Below, in pieces: positions 44,143-52,681 of a stretch of 64,000 nucleotides of DNA (within the stretch, counting starts at the first letter, position 1; the number at the start of each line of letters is the position of its first letter). The notes under the pieces were generated by a model. That model was given only the letters and a program-made list of their open reading frames with translations. It ran no database searches and was not told where the DNA came from. Source of the stretch: Acetatifactor sp. (lineage in GTDB: Bacteria; Bacillota; Clostridia; Lachnospirales; Lachnospiraceae); NCBI GenBank assembly GCA_024693365.1, contig JAILLF010000043.1, forward strand, positions 1 to 64,000, in the 5' to 3' direction. A program made the translations under genes and the position numbers.

Positions 44143-45278
44143 GTGAATGACTCTATCCTTTCGTATCTGAGGGAACAGGGCGGCGTGCCTTTTTCTGAAA
44201 AGCCTTTAGGTGAGGTGGACGCCCTGGTTCTTTGCCAGTTTAGTTACTTGAAATTTGACGGTCTCGTGCCAGGCGTGGATCAAATGGGGAATGTCGTTTC
44301 CCTAAAGGAATTGACCTTGCATCCCATGTGGGACGACTGTTTTCGGACGAAAGATATGAGGAAGCAAATCGTGAGTTATTTCAAAACGTGGCGGAGAGCC
44401 GGCGCTTTGGAGGACTGAGGCTATGTGCCTACGTCAATCTGGTGGAAAAGGATTGGGAGGCGCAGTTTTCTGCCATTACGATCTTTTTGGAAAGCGAAAG
44501 TCCGTTTGTTGCATTTCGTGGAACGGATGAGACTTTGATTGCCTGGAAGGAATATTTTAACATGACCTTCCAAAGTCCGATTCCCGCGCAGCTTTGTGCG
44601 TTAAAATATCTTGGCGAAATCGCAGATAGGCTGGGAGATTCCTTTTTCCTTGGCGGCCATTCCAAGGGCGGGAATTTGGCCGTTTATGCGGCCATGAACT
44701 GTGACGCCCCGATTCGCGGCAGGATACGGACAATTTACAATATGGATGGCCCGGGCTTTTGGCCAGAGGTCCGGGAAAAGAGTGCCTATGACGAGATTGC
44801 GGAAAGAATTGTTAAGATTCTTCCCCGTTCCTCTTTCATAGGCATGATGTTTGAGCAAGAAAATTCCTATAAGGTGACGGAGAGTAATAATATTGGTTTG
44901 CTGCAGCACGATCCTTTTTCCTGGGTGGTCAGGGACGGAAAGTTCGTGGAAGCTGCAGACGTGAGTCGTGGCAGAAAATTTATTGACGAGACGGTGAATC
45001 AGTGGATCTTGACGTTTAACCGGGATCAGATCAGGGAATTTATCCGCGTGGCATTTTCCGTTTTGGAGGCCTCGCGGAAGGAAGACTTGATACAGATCAG
45101 TGAGGATAAGAAAAAGAGCTTTCTGGAGATGGCTCTGGCGATAAAAAGGCTGGACGCGGAAGAGAAAAGGCGATTGCTTGAAGGGATAAAGCGCCTGTTT
45201 GAAATGGCCGGCCTAAATGCCCTGGATAAGATCGACCGCCTGATCCAAAGTCTGGAAAGTGAATTAAAGAAGGAGTAA
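44143..45278 (+). pseudogene. DUF2974 (Mbeg1-like) lipase-fold protein, split by a -1 frameshift
   Basis: Two frames together give one protein. The first (GTG at 44143) reads to LKELTLHPMWDDCF and then runs off into an unrelated tail ending at 44418. The second frame carries on with SDERYEEANRELFQNVAESR and GGLRLCAYVNLVEKDWEAQF to 45278. The switch falls at 44331-44343, where one T missing from the TTTT run (44340-44343) would explain it. The joined product (~378 residues) matches DUF2974: SYLKFDGLVPG, VAFRGTDETLIAWKEYFNM, and the nucleophile elbow FLGGHSKGGNLA. A charged helical tail follows. No good slippery heptamer is present, so programmed frameshifting is unlikely; it is either a recent mutation or a sequencing error. 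Confidence 0.8.
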
Positions 45279-45284
45279 CAAGAC

Positions 45285-47978
45285 ATGGAAGAGACTAAGG
45301 TGCAACGAAAAAAAGGTGATCTGCCCCGCCTGACGTGGCTGGCGGCGTTTTTGTTGCCGTTTTTCCTGATGTTGGCAATTTTTATTGGCAATGGGATTTT
45401 TCCCTTTGGAAAGAGATGCTTTTTGTTTTCTGACATGTATCACCAGTACATGCCATTTTTCCAGGAAATGATGAGAAAAATAAAGGCGGGAGAAGGCCTT
45501 AGCTACTCTTGGAACGTGGGAATGGGGTCGAATTTCCTGGCACTTTACGTCTACTATCTGGCCAGTCCGTTTAACTGGCTTGCTTTTTTATTTCCGCAAA
45601 AGTATCTGATCGAATTCATGAGTTACGCAGTTGTGTGTAAGATCGGCCTTGCGGGCTTAACTTCCTGGATTTATCTGAGATCCCGCACGGGAGACAAGAA
45701 GAATGCGTGGCTTGCCGCGCTTTTCTGCTCAACGTTTTACGCCATGAGTGGCTTTGTGGCGGCATATAACTGGAACGTCATGTGGATGGACTGCGTGGTG
45801 CTCCTGCCGTTGATCTTGATGGGGCTGGAGAGATTGGTCCATAAGGGAAAAATGGGATTGTACGTTGTTGCCCTGGGCCTGTGTATTTTTACGAATTTCT
45901 ATATCTCCATTATGATCTGTCTTTTCTTGGTATTGTATTTTATTTACCTGTTTCTGGCAGAGAAACGGAGTTTTTCCATGATATGGAAATTCGCCGCAGG
46001 CTCCCTTCTTGCGGGCGGTCTTGCGGCCATTTTCCTGGTTCCCGAGGTGAAGGCGTTGATGGCAACGGATTTTGGAGACATGGATTTCCCGAAGGAGTGG
46101 AAGTCTTATTTCCCGATTATTGACGTACTGGCAAGGCATAGCATGGCCATTACCACGGAGCGTGCGCTGGAGCACTGGCCCAACATTTATTGCGGTACCA
46201 TGGTGTTTTTCATGATCCCGCTTTATGCAATTAATGAAAAGATTCCGGCTCGCAGAAGACTGGGATTCATGACGCTGGCAGGCATTTTCCTGATCAGCTT
46301 TGCAACTAACGGATTGGATTTTATTTGGCATGGCTTAAATTATCCGGATTCTCTGCCGGCCAGACAATCCTTTATTTACGTTTTGATCGTTTTGGTGGCA
46401 TGCTATGACTGCCTGACGCATCTGGACGGCATAAAGCCGGTGGCAATCGTTAAGGCGGCATTGGGGGCGGGGGCCTTCATGCTGTGCATCGAGAAATTTG
46501 TTGACGTGTCTGACTTTTTGACCTGGACTTGGCTTTTGAACCTCGCATTTATCGTGTCGTACGCGGCGTGCCTATATATTTACGTGGTGAATAAAAAAGG
46601 CTGGGTAAGGATTATAACGGTGGTGGTTGCGATGGCGGCGGTTCTCTCCGAGACTGCCATTAACATGGCGTATACGAGCGTTGGAACGACCGACAGGGCG
46701 GCATATCTGAATCACCTGGAGGATTATCAGGCACTGTATGAGAGAAACAGGAATGACGGAAATGGATTTTCCCGATTTGAGAAATTTGGAAGAAAGACAA
46801 AGAATGATGCCACGCTGGCGGGCTTTCCGTCTGCGTCGGTCTTTTCTTCGACCATGAATTCCTACGTGATGGATTTTTACACCAAGATGGGAATGCAACA
46901 CAGCAAGGTATATTATGGTTTTGACGGTGCAACGCCGTTTGCGGCCGCCCTGTTAAACGTGAACTATTATTTTTCGGATTCCGAGAAATGGGAGAATGAA
47001 CTCTTCAAGATCAAGGATGAACAGAATGGCATTTACCTCTATGAGGCCGTGGAATCTCTGCCCTTTGGCTACGTGGCGCCCAAAGGATTCGATCTCCCTG
47101 AGGATGCAAGGCAGAAAGGCATACTTACGCAAAACGGTTTGCTAAGAGATCTGGGGATTGAGGAAAGTATCCTGACGAAGGTGACAAGTGAAAAGGATGG
47201 CGATGACGTTATTTTCACGCCTTCAGAGGATGGAATTTACTATGGATGCGTTACGGATTACGGTACGGCCAAGATTAAAATGACTGGCGCCAATCCATCG
47301 GAAGTAAATCTTAAGGATCTAAAGAAGGACGTGCTTTTCTACGTGGGTTTTTTGGAGGAAGGACAAAGGGTTACGATGACCAACGGGGATTCCTCCGATG
47401 ACACGAAAAAGATACCCGTAGCCATGTATCAATTGAATGTTTCCGTCATAAAAGAGGCGCTGGAGCTTCTTCGTGAGCGCCATATGACAGACGTAAAGGT
47501 TGGAAGCAGCGAAATCTCGGGAAAGCTGCATCTTGAAAAAGAGGGAAGACTGATCTTGTCCATTCCCTATGAGAAAAGCTGGACGGCATTGGTCAACGGA
47601 CAGGAGAAAGAGCCTGCAAAGTTCGGGGATGCCTTTATTGCGCTGGATCTTGACGCAGGAGACTATGAGATCGAGCTTAACTATGAACCCGAAGGGAAAA
47701 AGCTTGGAATTGTGATCACCGTGGTCAGCCTTTGTATTTTTGTATTGTTTTTTATTATTTTGCCCAAGGGACGGGCACACAGAAGAAACAGAAAGACATT
47801 GGCTGGAGCTGAAGAGATGACCGAAGAGAAAGTGCCGGCTGGAGCGGAAGAGGTGACTGGAGAGAAAGTGCCGGCTGGAGCGGAAGAGGTGACCGGAGAG
47901 AAAGTGCCGGCTGGAGCTGAAATGATGACGAAAGCGGAAATGGAAGGGCAATCAGAATCCGACGGAGAAAATAATTAA
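45285..47978 (+). CDS. YfhO-family membrane protein, GT-C type glycosyltransferase
   Basis: An 897-residue protein with about 13 hydrophobic segments over residues ~15-430 and again near the C-terminus (~800-820). FSDMYHQYMPFFQEMMRKIK in the first external loop and YSWNVGMGSNFLALYVYYLA are the YfhO signatures. Bacillus and Listeria relatives decorate teichoic acids with sugars from undecaprenyl phosphate. The external part (~470-790) is a beta-rich domain with TSVGTTDRAAYLNHLEDYQA. The cytosolic tail has three tandem 12-residue repeats (AGAEEVTGEKVP type). AAGGAG precedes the ATG, 6 bases after the DUF2974 gene. Confidence 0.85.
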   Translation: MEETKVQRKKGDLPRLTWLAAFLLPFFLMLAIFIGNGIFPFGKRCFLFSDMYHQYMPFFQEMMRKIKAGEGLSYSWNVGMGSNFLALYVYYLASPFNWLAFLFPQKYLIEFMSYAVVCKIGLAGLTSWIYLRSRTGDKKNAWLAALFCSTFYAMSGFVAAYNWNVMWMDCVVLLPLILMGLERLVHKGKMGLYVVALGLCIFTNFYISIMICLFLVLYFIYLFLAEKRSFSMIWKFAAGSLLAGGLAAIFLVPEVKALMATDFGDMDFPKEWKSYFPIIDVLARHSMAITTERALEHWPNIYCGTMVFFMIPLYAINEKIPARRRLGFMTLAGIFLISFATNGLDFIWHGLNYPDSLPARQSFIYVLIVLVACYDCLTHLDGIKPVAIVKAALGAGAFMLCIEKFVDVSDFLTWTWLLNLAFIVSYAACLYIYVVNKKGWVRIITVVVAMAAVLSETAINMAYTSVGTTDRAAYLNHLEDYQALYERNRNDGNGFSRFEKFGRKTKNDATLAGFPSASVFSSTMNSYVMDFYTKMGMQHSKVYYGFDGATPFAAALLNVNYYFSDSEKWENELFKIKDEQNGIYLYEAVESLPFGYVAPKGFDLPEDARQKGILTQNGLLRDLGIEESILTKVTSEKDGDDVIFTPSEDGIYYGCVTDYGTAKIKMTGANPSEVNLKDLKKDVLFYVGFLEEGQRVTMTNGDSSDDTKKIPVAMYQLNVSVIKEALELLRERHMTDVKVGSSEISGKLHLEKEGRLILSIPYEKSWTALVNGQEKEPAKFGDAFIALDLDAGDYEIELNYEPEGKKLGIVITVVSLCIFVLFFIILPKGRAHRRNRKTLAGAEEMTEEKVPAGAEEVTGEKVPAGAEEVTGEKVPAGAEMMTKAEMEGQSESDGENN
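47802..47930 (+). repeat. 36-base tandem repeat inside the YfhO-type gene
   Basis: Units start at 47802, 47838 and 47874, with a partial fourth at 47910. Units 2 and 3 differ by one base. They encode AGAEEVTGEKVP and stay in frame, so copy number can vary without breaking the protein. Confidence 0.9.
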
Positions 47979-47987
47979 AGTAATCTC

Positions 47988-48015
47988 TTGAAATTCCAAA
48001 GAAATGTGCTATAAT
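47988..48015 (+). promoter_or_regulatory. strong promoter of the eda-kdgK operon
   Basis: TTGAAA (47988-47993), 16-base spacer, TATAAT (48010-48015). The leader to the eda ATG is about 130 bases. Confidence 0.75.
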
Positions 48016-48017
48016 GA

Positions 48018-48039
48018 AAAATGTAAGCTCTTACATTTT
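48018..48039. promoter_or_regulatory. palindromic operator candidate at the eda-kdgK transcription start
   Basis: AAAATGTAA-GCTC-TTACATTTT has nine-base perfect arms directly after the -10. A pair of TTTTGCnAAA direct copies follows at 48036-48045 and 48056-48065. Both fit repressor control by a uronate regulator, which is inference. Confidence 0.55.
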
Positions 48040-48149
48040 GCGAAAATCATTCACTTTTGCAAAACGCATGGACAAATCATTAGCTTTATACTACGATCTC
48101 CCCAAACAGGGAATGGAACCATAAGGGGTTTCAAGAAAGGAAAAGGATC

Positions 48150-49109
48150 ATGGAAGCGGTTTTGGAACAGATCAGTAAAATTGGGATTGTGCCCGTTGTA
48201 AAGATCGATCGGGCAGAGGATGCGTTGCCGTTGGCTAAGGCATTGTGCGCGGGAGGACTTCCCTGTGCGGAGGTGACGTTCAGAACGGACGCTGCTGCAG
48301 AGGCGATCAGGATCATGACGGAAAATTTCCCGAACATGTGCGTTGGCGCGGGAACGGTATTAAATGCAGCGCAGGTGGATGCGGCAGTTGCGGCGGGCGC
48401 GAAGTTTATTGTTAGTCCCGGACTCAATCCCAGAACCGTGAAATATTGTCAGGAGAAGGGAGTGCCCATTACGCCCGGTACTTCAAGCCCCAGCGACATA
48501 GAGCAGGCAATTGAGCTTGGTCTCGAAGTTGTTAAGTTTTTCCCTGCGGAACAGTCTGGCGGACTGGCCAAGATCAAGGCGATGGCGGCTCCCTACGTGA
48601 ACATGAAATTCATGCCCACCGGCGGCATTAATGCGAAGAATCTGACTTCTTACCTGGATTTTTCGAAGATTATTGCCTGCGGCGGATCCTGGATGGTTCC
48701 CGGCGACTTGATCAATGCGGGAGAGTGGGATAAGATCGAGCAGTTGACCCGCGAGGCAGTTCAGACGATGCTTGGCTTTGAACTGGCACACGTTGGCATC
48801 AATGGTGCAAACGAAGAAGAGGCACTGAAGATTGCCAATCGTTTCGCATTCCTCTTTGGCATGCCCGCGAAGATCGGCAACAGCTCCATTTTTGCTGGTA
48901 CGGCAGTGGAAGTGATGAAGACCCCGTTCAAGGGTGCCAATGGACATATTGCGATCCGCACCAACTATATCGAGCGTGCCGTGAACTACATGGAAAGCGT
49001 GCTTGGCGTAGAATTTGAGGAGCCCAAGAAAGATGAGAAGGGCAAGTACAAGGCGATCTACCTGAAAGAGCAGATTGGCGGCTTCGCCGTTCATCTTGTT
49101 CAAAAGTAA
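48150..49109 (+). CDS. eda: KDPG/KHG aldolase with C-terminal VOC-like domain
   Basis: Splits 2-keto-3-deoxy-6-phosphogluconate into pyruvate and glyceraldehyde-3-phosphate. The 319-residue protein is about 105 longer than ordinary Eda. Residues 1-~208 are the class I aldolase barrel: Glu41 in AEVTFRT, GAGTVLNAAQ, SPGLNP, the Schiff-base Lys129 in VVKFFPAE, and MPTGGINAKN. Residues ~212-319 (ELAHVGINGANEEEALKIAN, HIAIRTNYIERAVNYMESVL, GGFAVHLVQK) look like a glyoxalase/VOC fold. The extra domain may bind metal or regulate; its job is not known. AAGG precedes the ATG. It is followed by kdgK, and uxuA/uxuB 30 kb away supply the substrate. Confidence 0.92.
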   Translation: MEAVLEQISKIGIVPVVKIDRAEDALPLAKALCAGGLPCAEVTFRTDAAAEAIRIMTENFPNMCVGAGTVLNAAQVDAAVAAGAKFIVSPGLNPRTVKYCQEKGVPITPGTSSPSDIEQAIELGLEVVKFFPAEQSGGLAKIKAMAAPYVNMKFMPTGGINAKNLTSYLDFSKIIACGGSWMVPGDLINAGEWDKIEQLTREAVQTMLGFELAHVGINGANEEEALKIANRFAFLFGMPAKIGNSSIFAGTAVEVMKTPFKGANGHIAIRTNYIERAVNYMESVLGVEFEEPKKDEKGKYKAIYLKEQIGGFAVHLVQK

Positions 49110-49163
49110 TTATTGAGCGGAACAATCACGTGAGAAATCAAAAACATTTAGGAGGATATCACA

Positions 49164-50195
49164 ATGGCAAAGGTTATTACGATGGGTGAGATCATGCTTA
49201 GACTGTCCACCCCGAATTTTGAGAAGTTTATCCAGGCAGATGAGTTTGACGTGAATTATGGAGGCGGCGAGGCAAACGTTGCAGTTTCCCTTGCTAATTA
49301 CGGTCATGATGCGGAGTTCGTGACTGCAGTTCCGAATAATGAGATCGGTGAGTGTGCAGTGGCAGCGCTTAGAAAGTACGGCGTTTGCACGAAGCACGTG
49401 GCAAGGTGCGGAGAAAGACTTGGCATCTACTATCTGGAGAGCGGTTGCTCCATGAGACCTTCCAAGGTTGTTTATGACAGGGCACATTCCTCCATCTCCA
49501 CCGCGACCGAGGCTGATTTTGATTTTGAGGATATTTTCAAGGATGCAGACTGGTTCCACTTTACTGGAATCACTCCCGCCATTTCCGATGCTGCCGCAGA
49601 GCTGACAGAGAAGGCTCTGATTGCAGCAAAGAAGGCAGGCGTTAAGGTTTCCGTGGACTTGAATTTCCGCAAGAAGCTCTGGACCTCCGAGAAGGCTCAG
49701 AGAGTCATGAAGAACCTGATGAAGTACGTTGACGTATGTATCGGAAACGAAGAGGATGCTGAACTGGTGCTTGGCTATAAGCCCGGCAATACGGACGTTA
49801 CCAGCGGTGATCTCGAGCTCGCCGGCTACAAGTCCATTTTTGAGCAGATGGTAGCTGATTATAATTTCGAGTACTGCATTTCCTCCTTGCGCGTGAGCCA
49901 TTCCGCATCCGACAACGGCTGGTCTGCATGCATCTACTCCAGAGACACTAAGGAGTTCTATCACTCCAAGGAGTACAGCATCCATCCCATCGTTGATCGC
50001 GTAGGCGGCGGTGATTCCTTTGCGGGCGGCGTGATCTGCGGCATGCTTGACGGCAAGGATTTCAAGGCTGCACTAGAGTTTGGCGTGGCTGCTTCCGCAT
50101 TGAAGCACACGATTCCCGGAGATTTCAACATGGTGTCCAGAAAAGAAGTGGAGACGCTGGCTGGCGGCGATGCTTCCGGGCGCGTACAGAGATAG
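49164..50195 (+). CDS. kdgK: 2-keto-3-deoxygluconate kinase, PfkB family
   Basis: Phosphorylates KDG to KDPG for the aldolase encoded just upstream. The 343-residue protein opens KVITMGEIMLRLS and has the PfkB signatures NYGGGEANVAVSLANYGHDA and VDRVGGGDSFAGGVICGM with the catalytic Asp near 284. An AGGAGG is placed well before the ATG. The pairing with eda makes the assignment firm within the sugar kinase family. Terminated by a strong hairpin. Confidence 0.92.
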   Translation: MAKVITMGEIMLRLSTPNFEKFIQADEFDVNYGGGEANVAVSLANYGHDAEFVTAVPNNEIGECAVAALRKYGVCTKHVARCGERLGIYYLESGCSMRPSKVVYDRAHSSISTATEADFDFEDIFKDADWFHFTGITPAISDAAAELTEKALIAAKKAGVKVSVDLNFRKKLWTSEKAQRVMKNLMKYVDVCIGNEEDAELVLGYKPGNTDVTSGDLELAGYKSIFEQMVADYNFEYCISSLRVSHSASDNGWSACIYSRDTKEFYHSKEYSIHPIVDRVGGGDSFAGGVICGMLDGKDFKAALEFGVAASALKHTIPGDFNMVSRKEVETLAGGDASGRVQR

Positions 50196-50220
50196 GATTT
50201 ATCTTGTTTTCTGATAAGGA

Positions 50221-50259
50221 GCGGGCAGGGTTTGACAAAAACCCTGCCCGTATTGTTTT
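50221..50259 (+). terminator. intrinsic terminator of eda-kdgK
   Basis: GGGCAGGGTTT (50223-50233) pairs with AAACCCTGCCC (50239-50249), followed by a T-rich tail. Confidence 0.9.
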
Positions 50260-50269
50260 ACGCCTAAAT

Positions 50270-50299
50270 TTGACAAAAACGGGTGGTTTCGGTTAAAAT
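50270..50299 (+). promoter_or_regulatory. promoter of the large lipoprotein gene
   Basis: Consensus TTGACA (50270-50275), 18-base spacer, TAAAAT (50294-50299), 60 bases before the ATG. Confidence 0.65.
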
Positions 50300-50359
50300 A
50301 AGGTTACGTGTTTTTATGCGCGTGGATTGTAAACGTTTGCAGGGAGTATTCGGACTTTC

Positions 50360-52300
50360 ATGAAAAAACTAAGGATGGCCCTGGGACTATGTGCCTGCGT
50401 GACGCTGCTTTCCGGTTGCGGAAAGAGCGGAGCGGATTTGGAGAGTAACGCATGTTTTACGGATGTGCTTCAAAGTACGGATGCGGTACTACAGACCCGG
50501 GAAATGGAAAAACAAGAATATGGAAGCCGTACTGCCTACGCCTTTCAGATGCAGGGCAGGGAGGCAAAGGAACTTCGCCCGGCGGAGGAACAAGTTACCC
50601 AGACAAAGCTAGTCAAATCTCTCGATGATTTCGCGCGGGAGCTCGCGGAGAAGCAACTGGCTTACGCAGAAACGAGGGGAACCACGGTTTTGGAAGGGGC
50701 GGATGATGCTGAGCCGGAGTTGAGGGAACTGACGGATCAGGAGCTCAAAAAGCTTCAGTATTCCGTTCGCGCGACGGATAATGGCTTTTTTTCCTGCACT
50801 TATTATCGCCCGGAGGAGATTGACTGGCAGACGGTGTTGCAGGGCGGCGCAGGAATGAGAGTGACCTTAAGCGACGACCAGATAGCCCAGATCCGGGAAG
50901 AAATGCGTGCAAGCCGCGTGCTTGAAGCCAGGGAAAAGGCCTTGATGCGAGGAGAATTGGAAGATTTGCCGGAGGACGGAGGATACGATCCTGAAGAGCC
51001 GTTTACGGAAGAGGAACTTGCTTTGTCGAGCAGTAACGTAACCGCACTCACCTTGAGATCCATTCAGAATTTTGTAAAATCCCGGACGGGATTGGAGTAT
51101 TCCGAAGCGAGAAAGCCTTTGGAATGGCCGATTATCGCGAAAAATCTGTTTTATTACGTGCCTGGAGAAATGAATACTGTCCGCGTGGAGTTCATGAAGG
51201 CTACCGTATGCGGCAACGTCTATGAAATTTATTGGCGGAAGGCCGTATGGAGCAAGGAGAAAAAGCCGGAATACGTTATGCGTGCCGAGGTGGATAAGGG
51301 AAAGTGGAAGTTTATCTCCAATCTGCCAATAGATGAGGTGCAGCCGCAAACACTCGCCACGATAGATTTTTACCTCTCAAGAACGGATGCCTTGGTGAAT
51401 TGGCCAAGAGAATGGATTGAGATTCCTGAACTTCCCAAAGAGGAGGAATACGAAGAAGAACCGGCTTCCGCCAAGAAAAAAACCAAGGACGAACCGGTTC
51501 CCTACGTGGCCGTGATCACTGCTGAGCAGGATAATTGCAGGATTAGCGTTGACCGCGTATATGTCGGAGACGAAATCTGCCTGGAATTGGCAAAGCGACG
51601 CGCTTACGTACCAGGTGAAAACCTGGCGACCGTAACACTCCAAAAGGGTGAAAAAATAGGGATTAACGTAACGTTGGAGGACGTTCCGAAGCTGCGGATC
51701 AAGGTGACTTCGGGTGCTTACTACGGTGATTATGCGTTCGGCTCGGAAAACTGGCTGAAGCGAAAGACGAAGGAAGGCGTTCCACTTCCGACTTACGTGA
51801 TGGGACGGGATCTGGCAGGAGAACACAGGGGACCGGAATATCACAGTGAAGCTGAACTTTTAAGGCTTTTGGAAGGCACTTGGCTGTTTTATGACAGCAC
51901 CATGGGTGAATACACGGCAGCCTTGGAGTTTACTGCCAAGGGCAAGGTTACGCTGAAAACCGTTGTGGAGACCTATAAGATGGAGATTTCCGGCTATGAC
52001 AGGCTTTACGTTGATACGCGTTCCGATCCGCCGGACGTGATCAAGCTGAAATCAACGGATGAAGAAACGCTGGAGCTTTTTACGCGTAATTATCCAAAGT
52101 TGATCCGTAAGGTTGGGGATTATCGAGTGAGGGCCGTTCAAAAGGATGGGGAACTGATGCTGATGTTGTCCTTTGAAAATACGGGAAAGGATGGACTTTC
52201 TTCCCTGATCCCCGGTGCGGATCCCCTGGCGGAGGAAATTGTACTATACCGATTCACGGGAACCGTGGCGGAAGAAGAGGAAGAAGAGCATAAAGGTTAG
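50360..52300 (+). CDS. uncharacterised large lipoprotein
   Basis: A 646-residue lipoprotein precursor (MKKLRMALGLCACVTLLSGC, Cys20). I do not recognise the family. Residues ~25-340 contain polar helices and an acidic loop (EDLPEDGGYDPEEPFTEEEL). Residues ~370-480 are mixed, with a Lys/Glu-rich linker. The C-terminal ~150 residues look like a beta-barrel lipocalin-like unit (LLEGTWLFYDSTMGEYTAAL, EFTAKGKVTLKTVVETYKME, ELMLMLSFENTGKDG). It ends in a poly-Glu stretch. It is monocistronic between a consensus promoter and a perfect terminator. Probably a surface or secreted protein of narrow distribution. Confidence 0.65.
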   Translation: MKKLRMALGLCACVTLLSGCGKSGADLESNACFTDVLQSTDAVLQTREMEKQEYGSRTAYAFQMQGREAKELRPAEEQVTQTKLVKSLDDFARELAEKQLAYAETRGTTVLEGADDAEPELRELTDQELKKLQYSVRATDNGFFSCTYYRPEEIDWQTVLQGGAGMRVTLSDDQIAQIREEMRASRVLEAREKALMRGELEDLPEDGGYDPEEPFTEEELALSSSNVTALTLRSIQNFVKSRTGLEYSEARKPLEWPIIAKNLFYYVPGEMNTVRVEFMKATVCGNVYEIYWRKAVWSKEKKPEYVMRAEVDKGKWKFISNLPIDEVQPQTLATIDFYLSRTDALVNWPREWIEIPELPKEEEYEEEPASAKKKTKDEPVPYVAVITAEQDNCRISVDRVYVGDEICLELAKRRAYVPGENLATVTLQKGEKIGINVTLEDVPKLRIKVTSGAYYGDYAFGSENWLKRKTKEGVPLPTYVMGRDLAGEHRGPEYHSEAELLRLLEGTWLFYDSTMGEYTAALEFTAKGKVTLKTVVETYKMEISGYDRLYVDTRSDPPDVIKLKSTDEETLELFTRNYPKLIRKVGDYRVRAVQKDGELMLMLSFENTGKDGLSSLIPGADPLAEEIVLYRFTGTVAEEEEEEHKG

Positions 52301-52339
52301 AAAAAAGTGTGTCATGGAGGTTCCATGACACACTTTTTT
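52301..52339. terminator. strong bidirectional terminator
   Basis: A6 plus GTGTGTCATGGA pairs with TCCATGACACAC plus a T-run across a short loop; it starts directly after the lipoprotein stop. Confidence 0.92.
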
Positions 52340-52341
52340 AG

Positions 52342-52370
52342 TTGAAATATAAGGAGAAAGCGAGTATAAT
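52342..52370 (+). promoter_or_regulatory. promoter of the 77-residue protein and pepF
   Basis: TTGAAA (52342-52347), 17-base spacer, TATAAT (52365-52370), 47 bases before the ATG. Confidence 0.75.
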
Positions 52371-52417
52371 AGGATTGTTGTAGTGTATCCTGAGATAACT
52401 ATGGAGGAAGAGGAACA

Positions 52418-52651
52418 ATGGATTTTGGAATTATGATGAAATTCGTCGGTGCCTGGAATACATTTAAGGCAAATCACCCTAAGTTTCCCGCTTTTTGTCA
52501 GGCGGTTCACGAGAAGGGGTTAAAGGAGGATTCCGTCATTGAGATCATAGTGACCACGCCGGAAAACGAGCGCATCGAGACGAGCTTGAAGATTCAGGCA
52601 AGTGATCTCGAACTGCTGAAAACGCTGGGCGGACTTGGTGGTCAGAATTAA
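52418..52651 (+). CDS. conserved small protein of unknown function
   Basis: A 77-residue soluble protein with a good AGGAAGAGG site. MDFGIMMKFVGAWNTFKANH then KFPAFCQAVHEKGLKEDSVI are two amphipathic helices; EIIVTTPENERIETSLKIQA is a beta-hairpin, and a short helix ends in LGGLGGQN. I recall similar short proteins in other Lachnospiraceae but no function. It has a strong promoter and is followed 30 bases later by pepF. Confidence 0.75.
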   Translation: MDFGIMMKFVGAWNTFKANHPKFPAFCQAVHEKGLKEDSVIEIIVTTPENERIETSLKIQASDLELLKTLGGLGGQN

Positions 52652-52681
52652 ATATAGTTAATCTTGAAAGGAATGGAAATC

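Noticed and set aside
44331..44343. Programmed -1 frameshift in the DUF2974 gene
   Set aside because: Only a TTTT run is present, with no X-XXY-YYZ heptamer and no obvious downstream pseudoknot; a simple indel explains it better.
47802..47930. 36-base direct repeats as a CRISPR array
   Set aside because: Units abut without spacers, sit in frame in a membrane-protein gene, and no cas genes are present.
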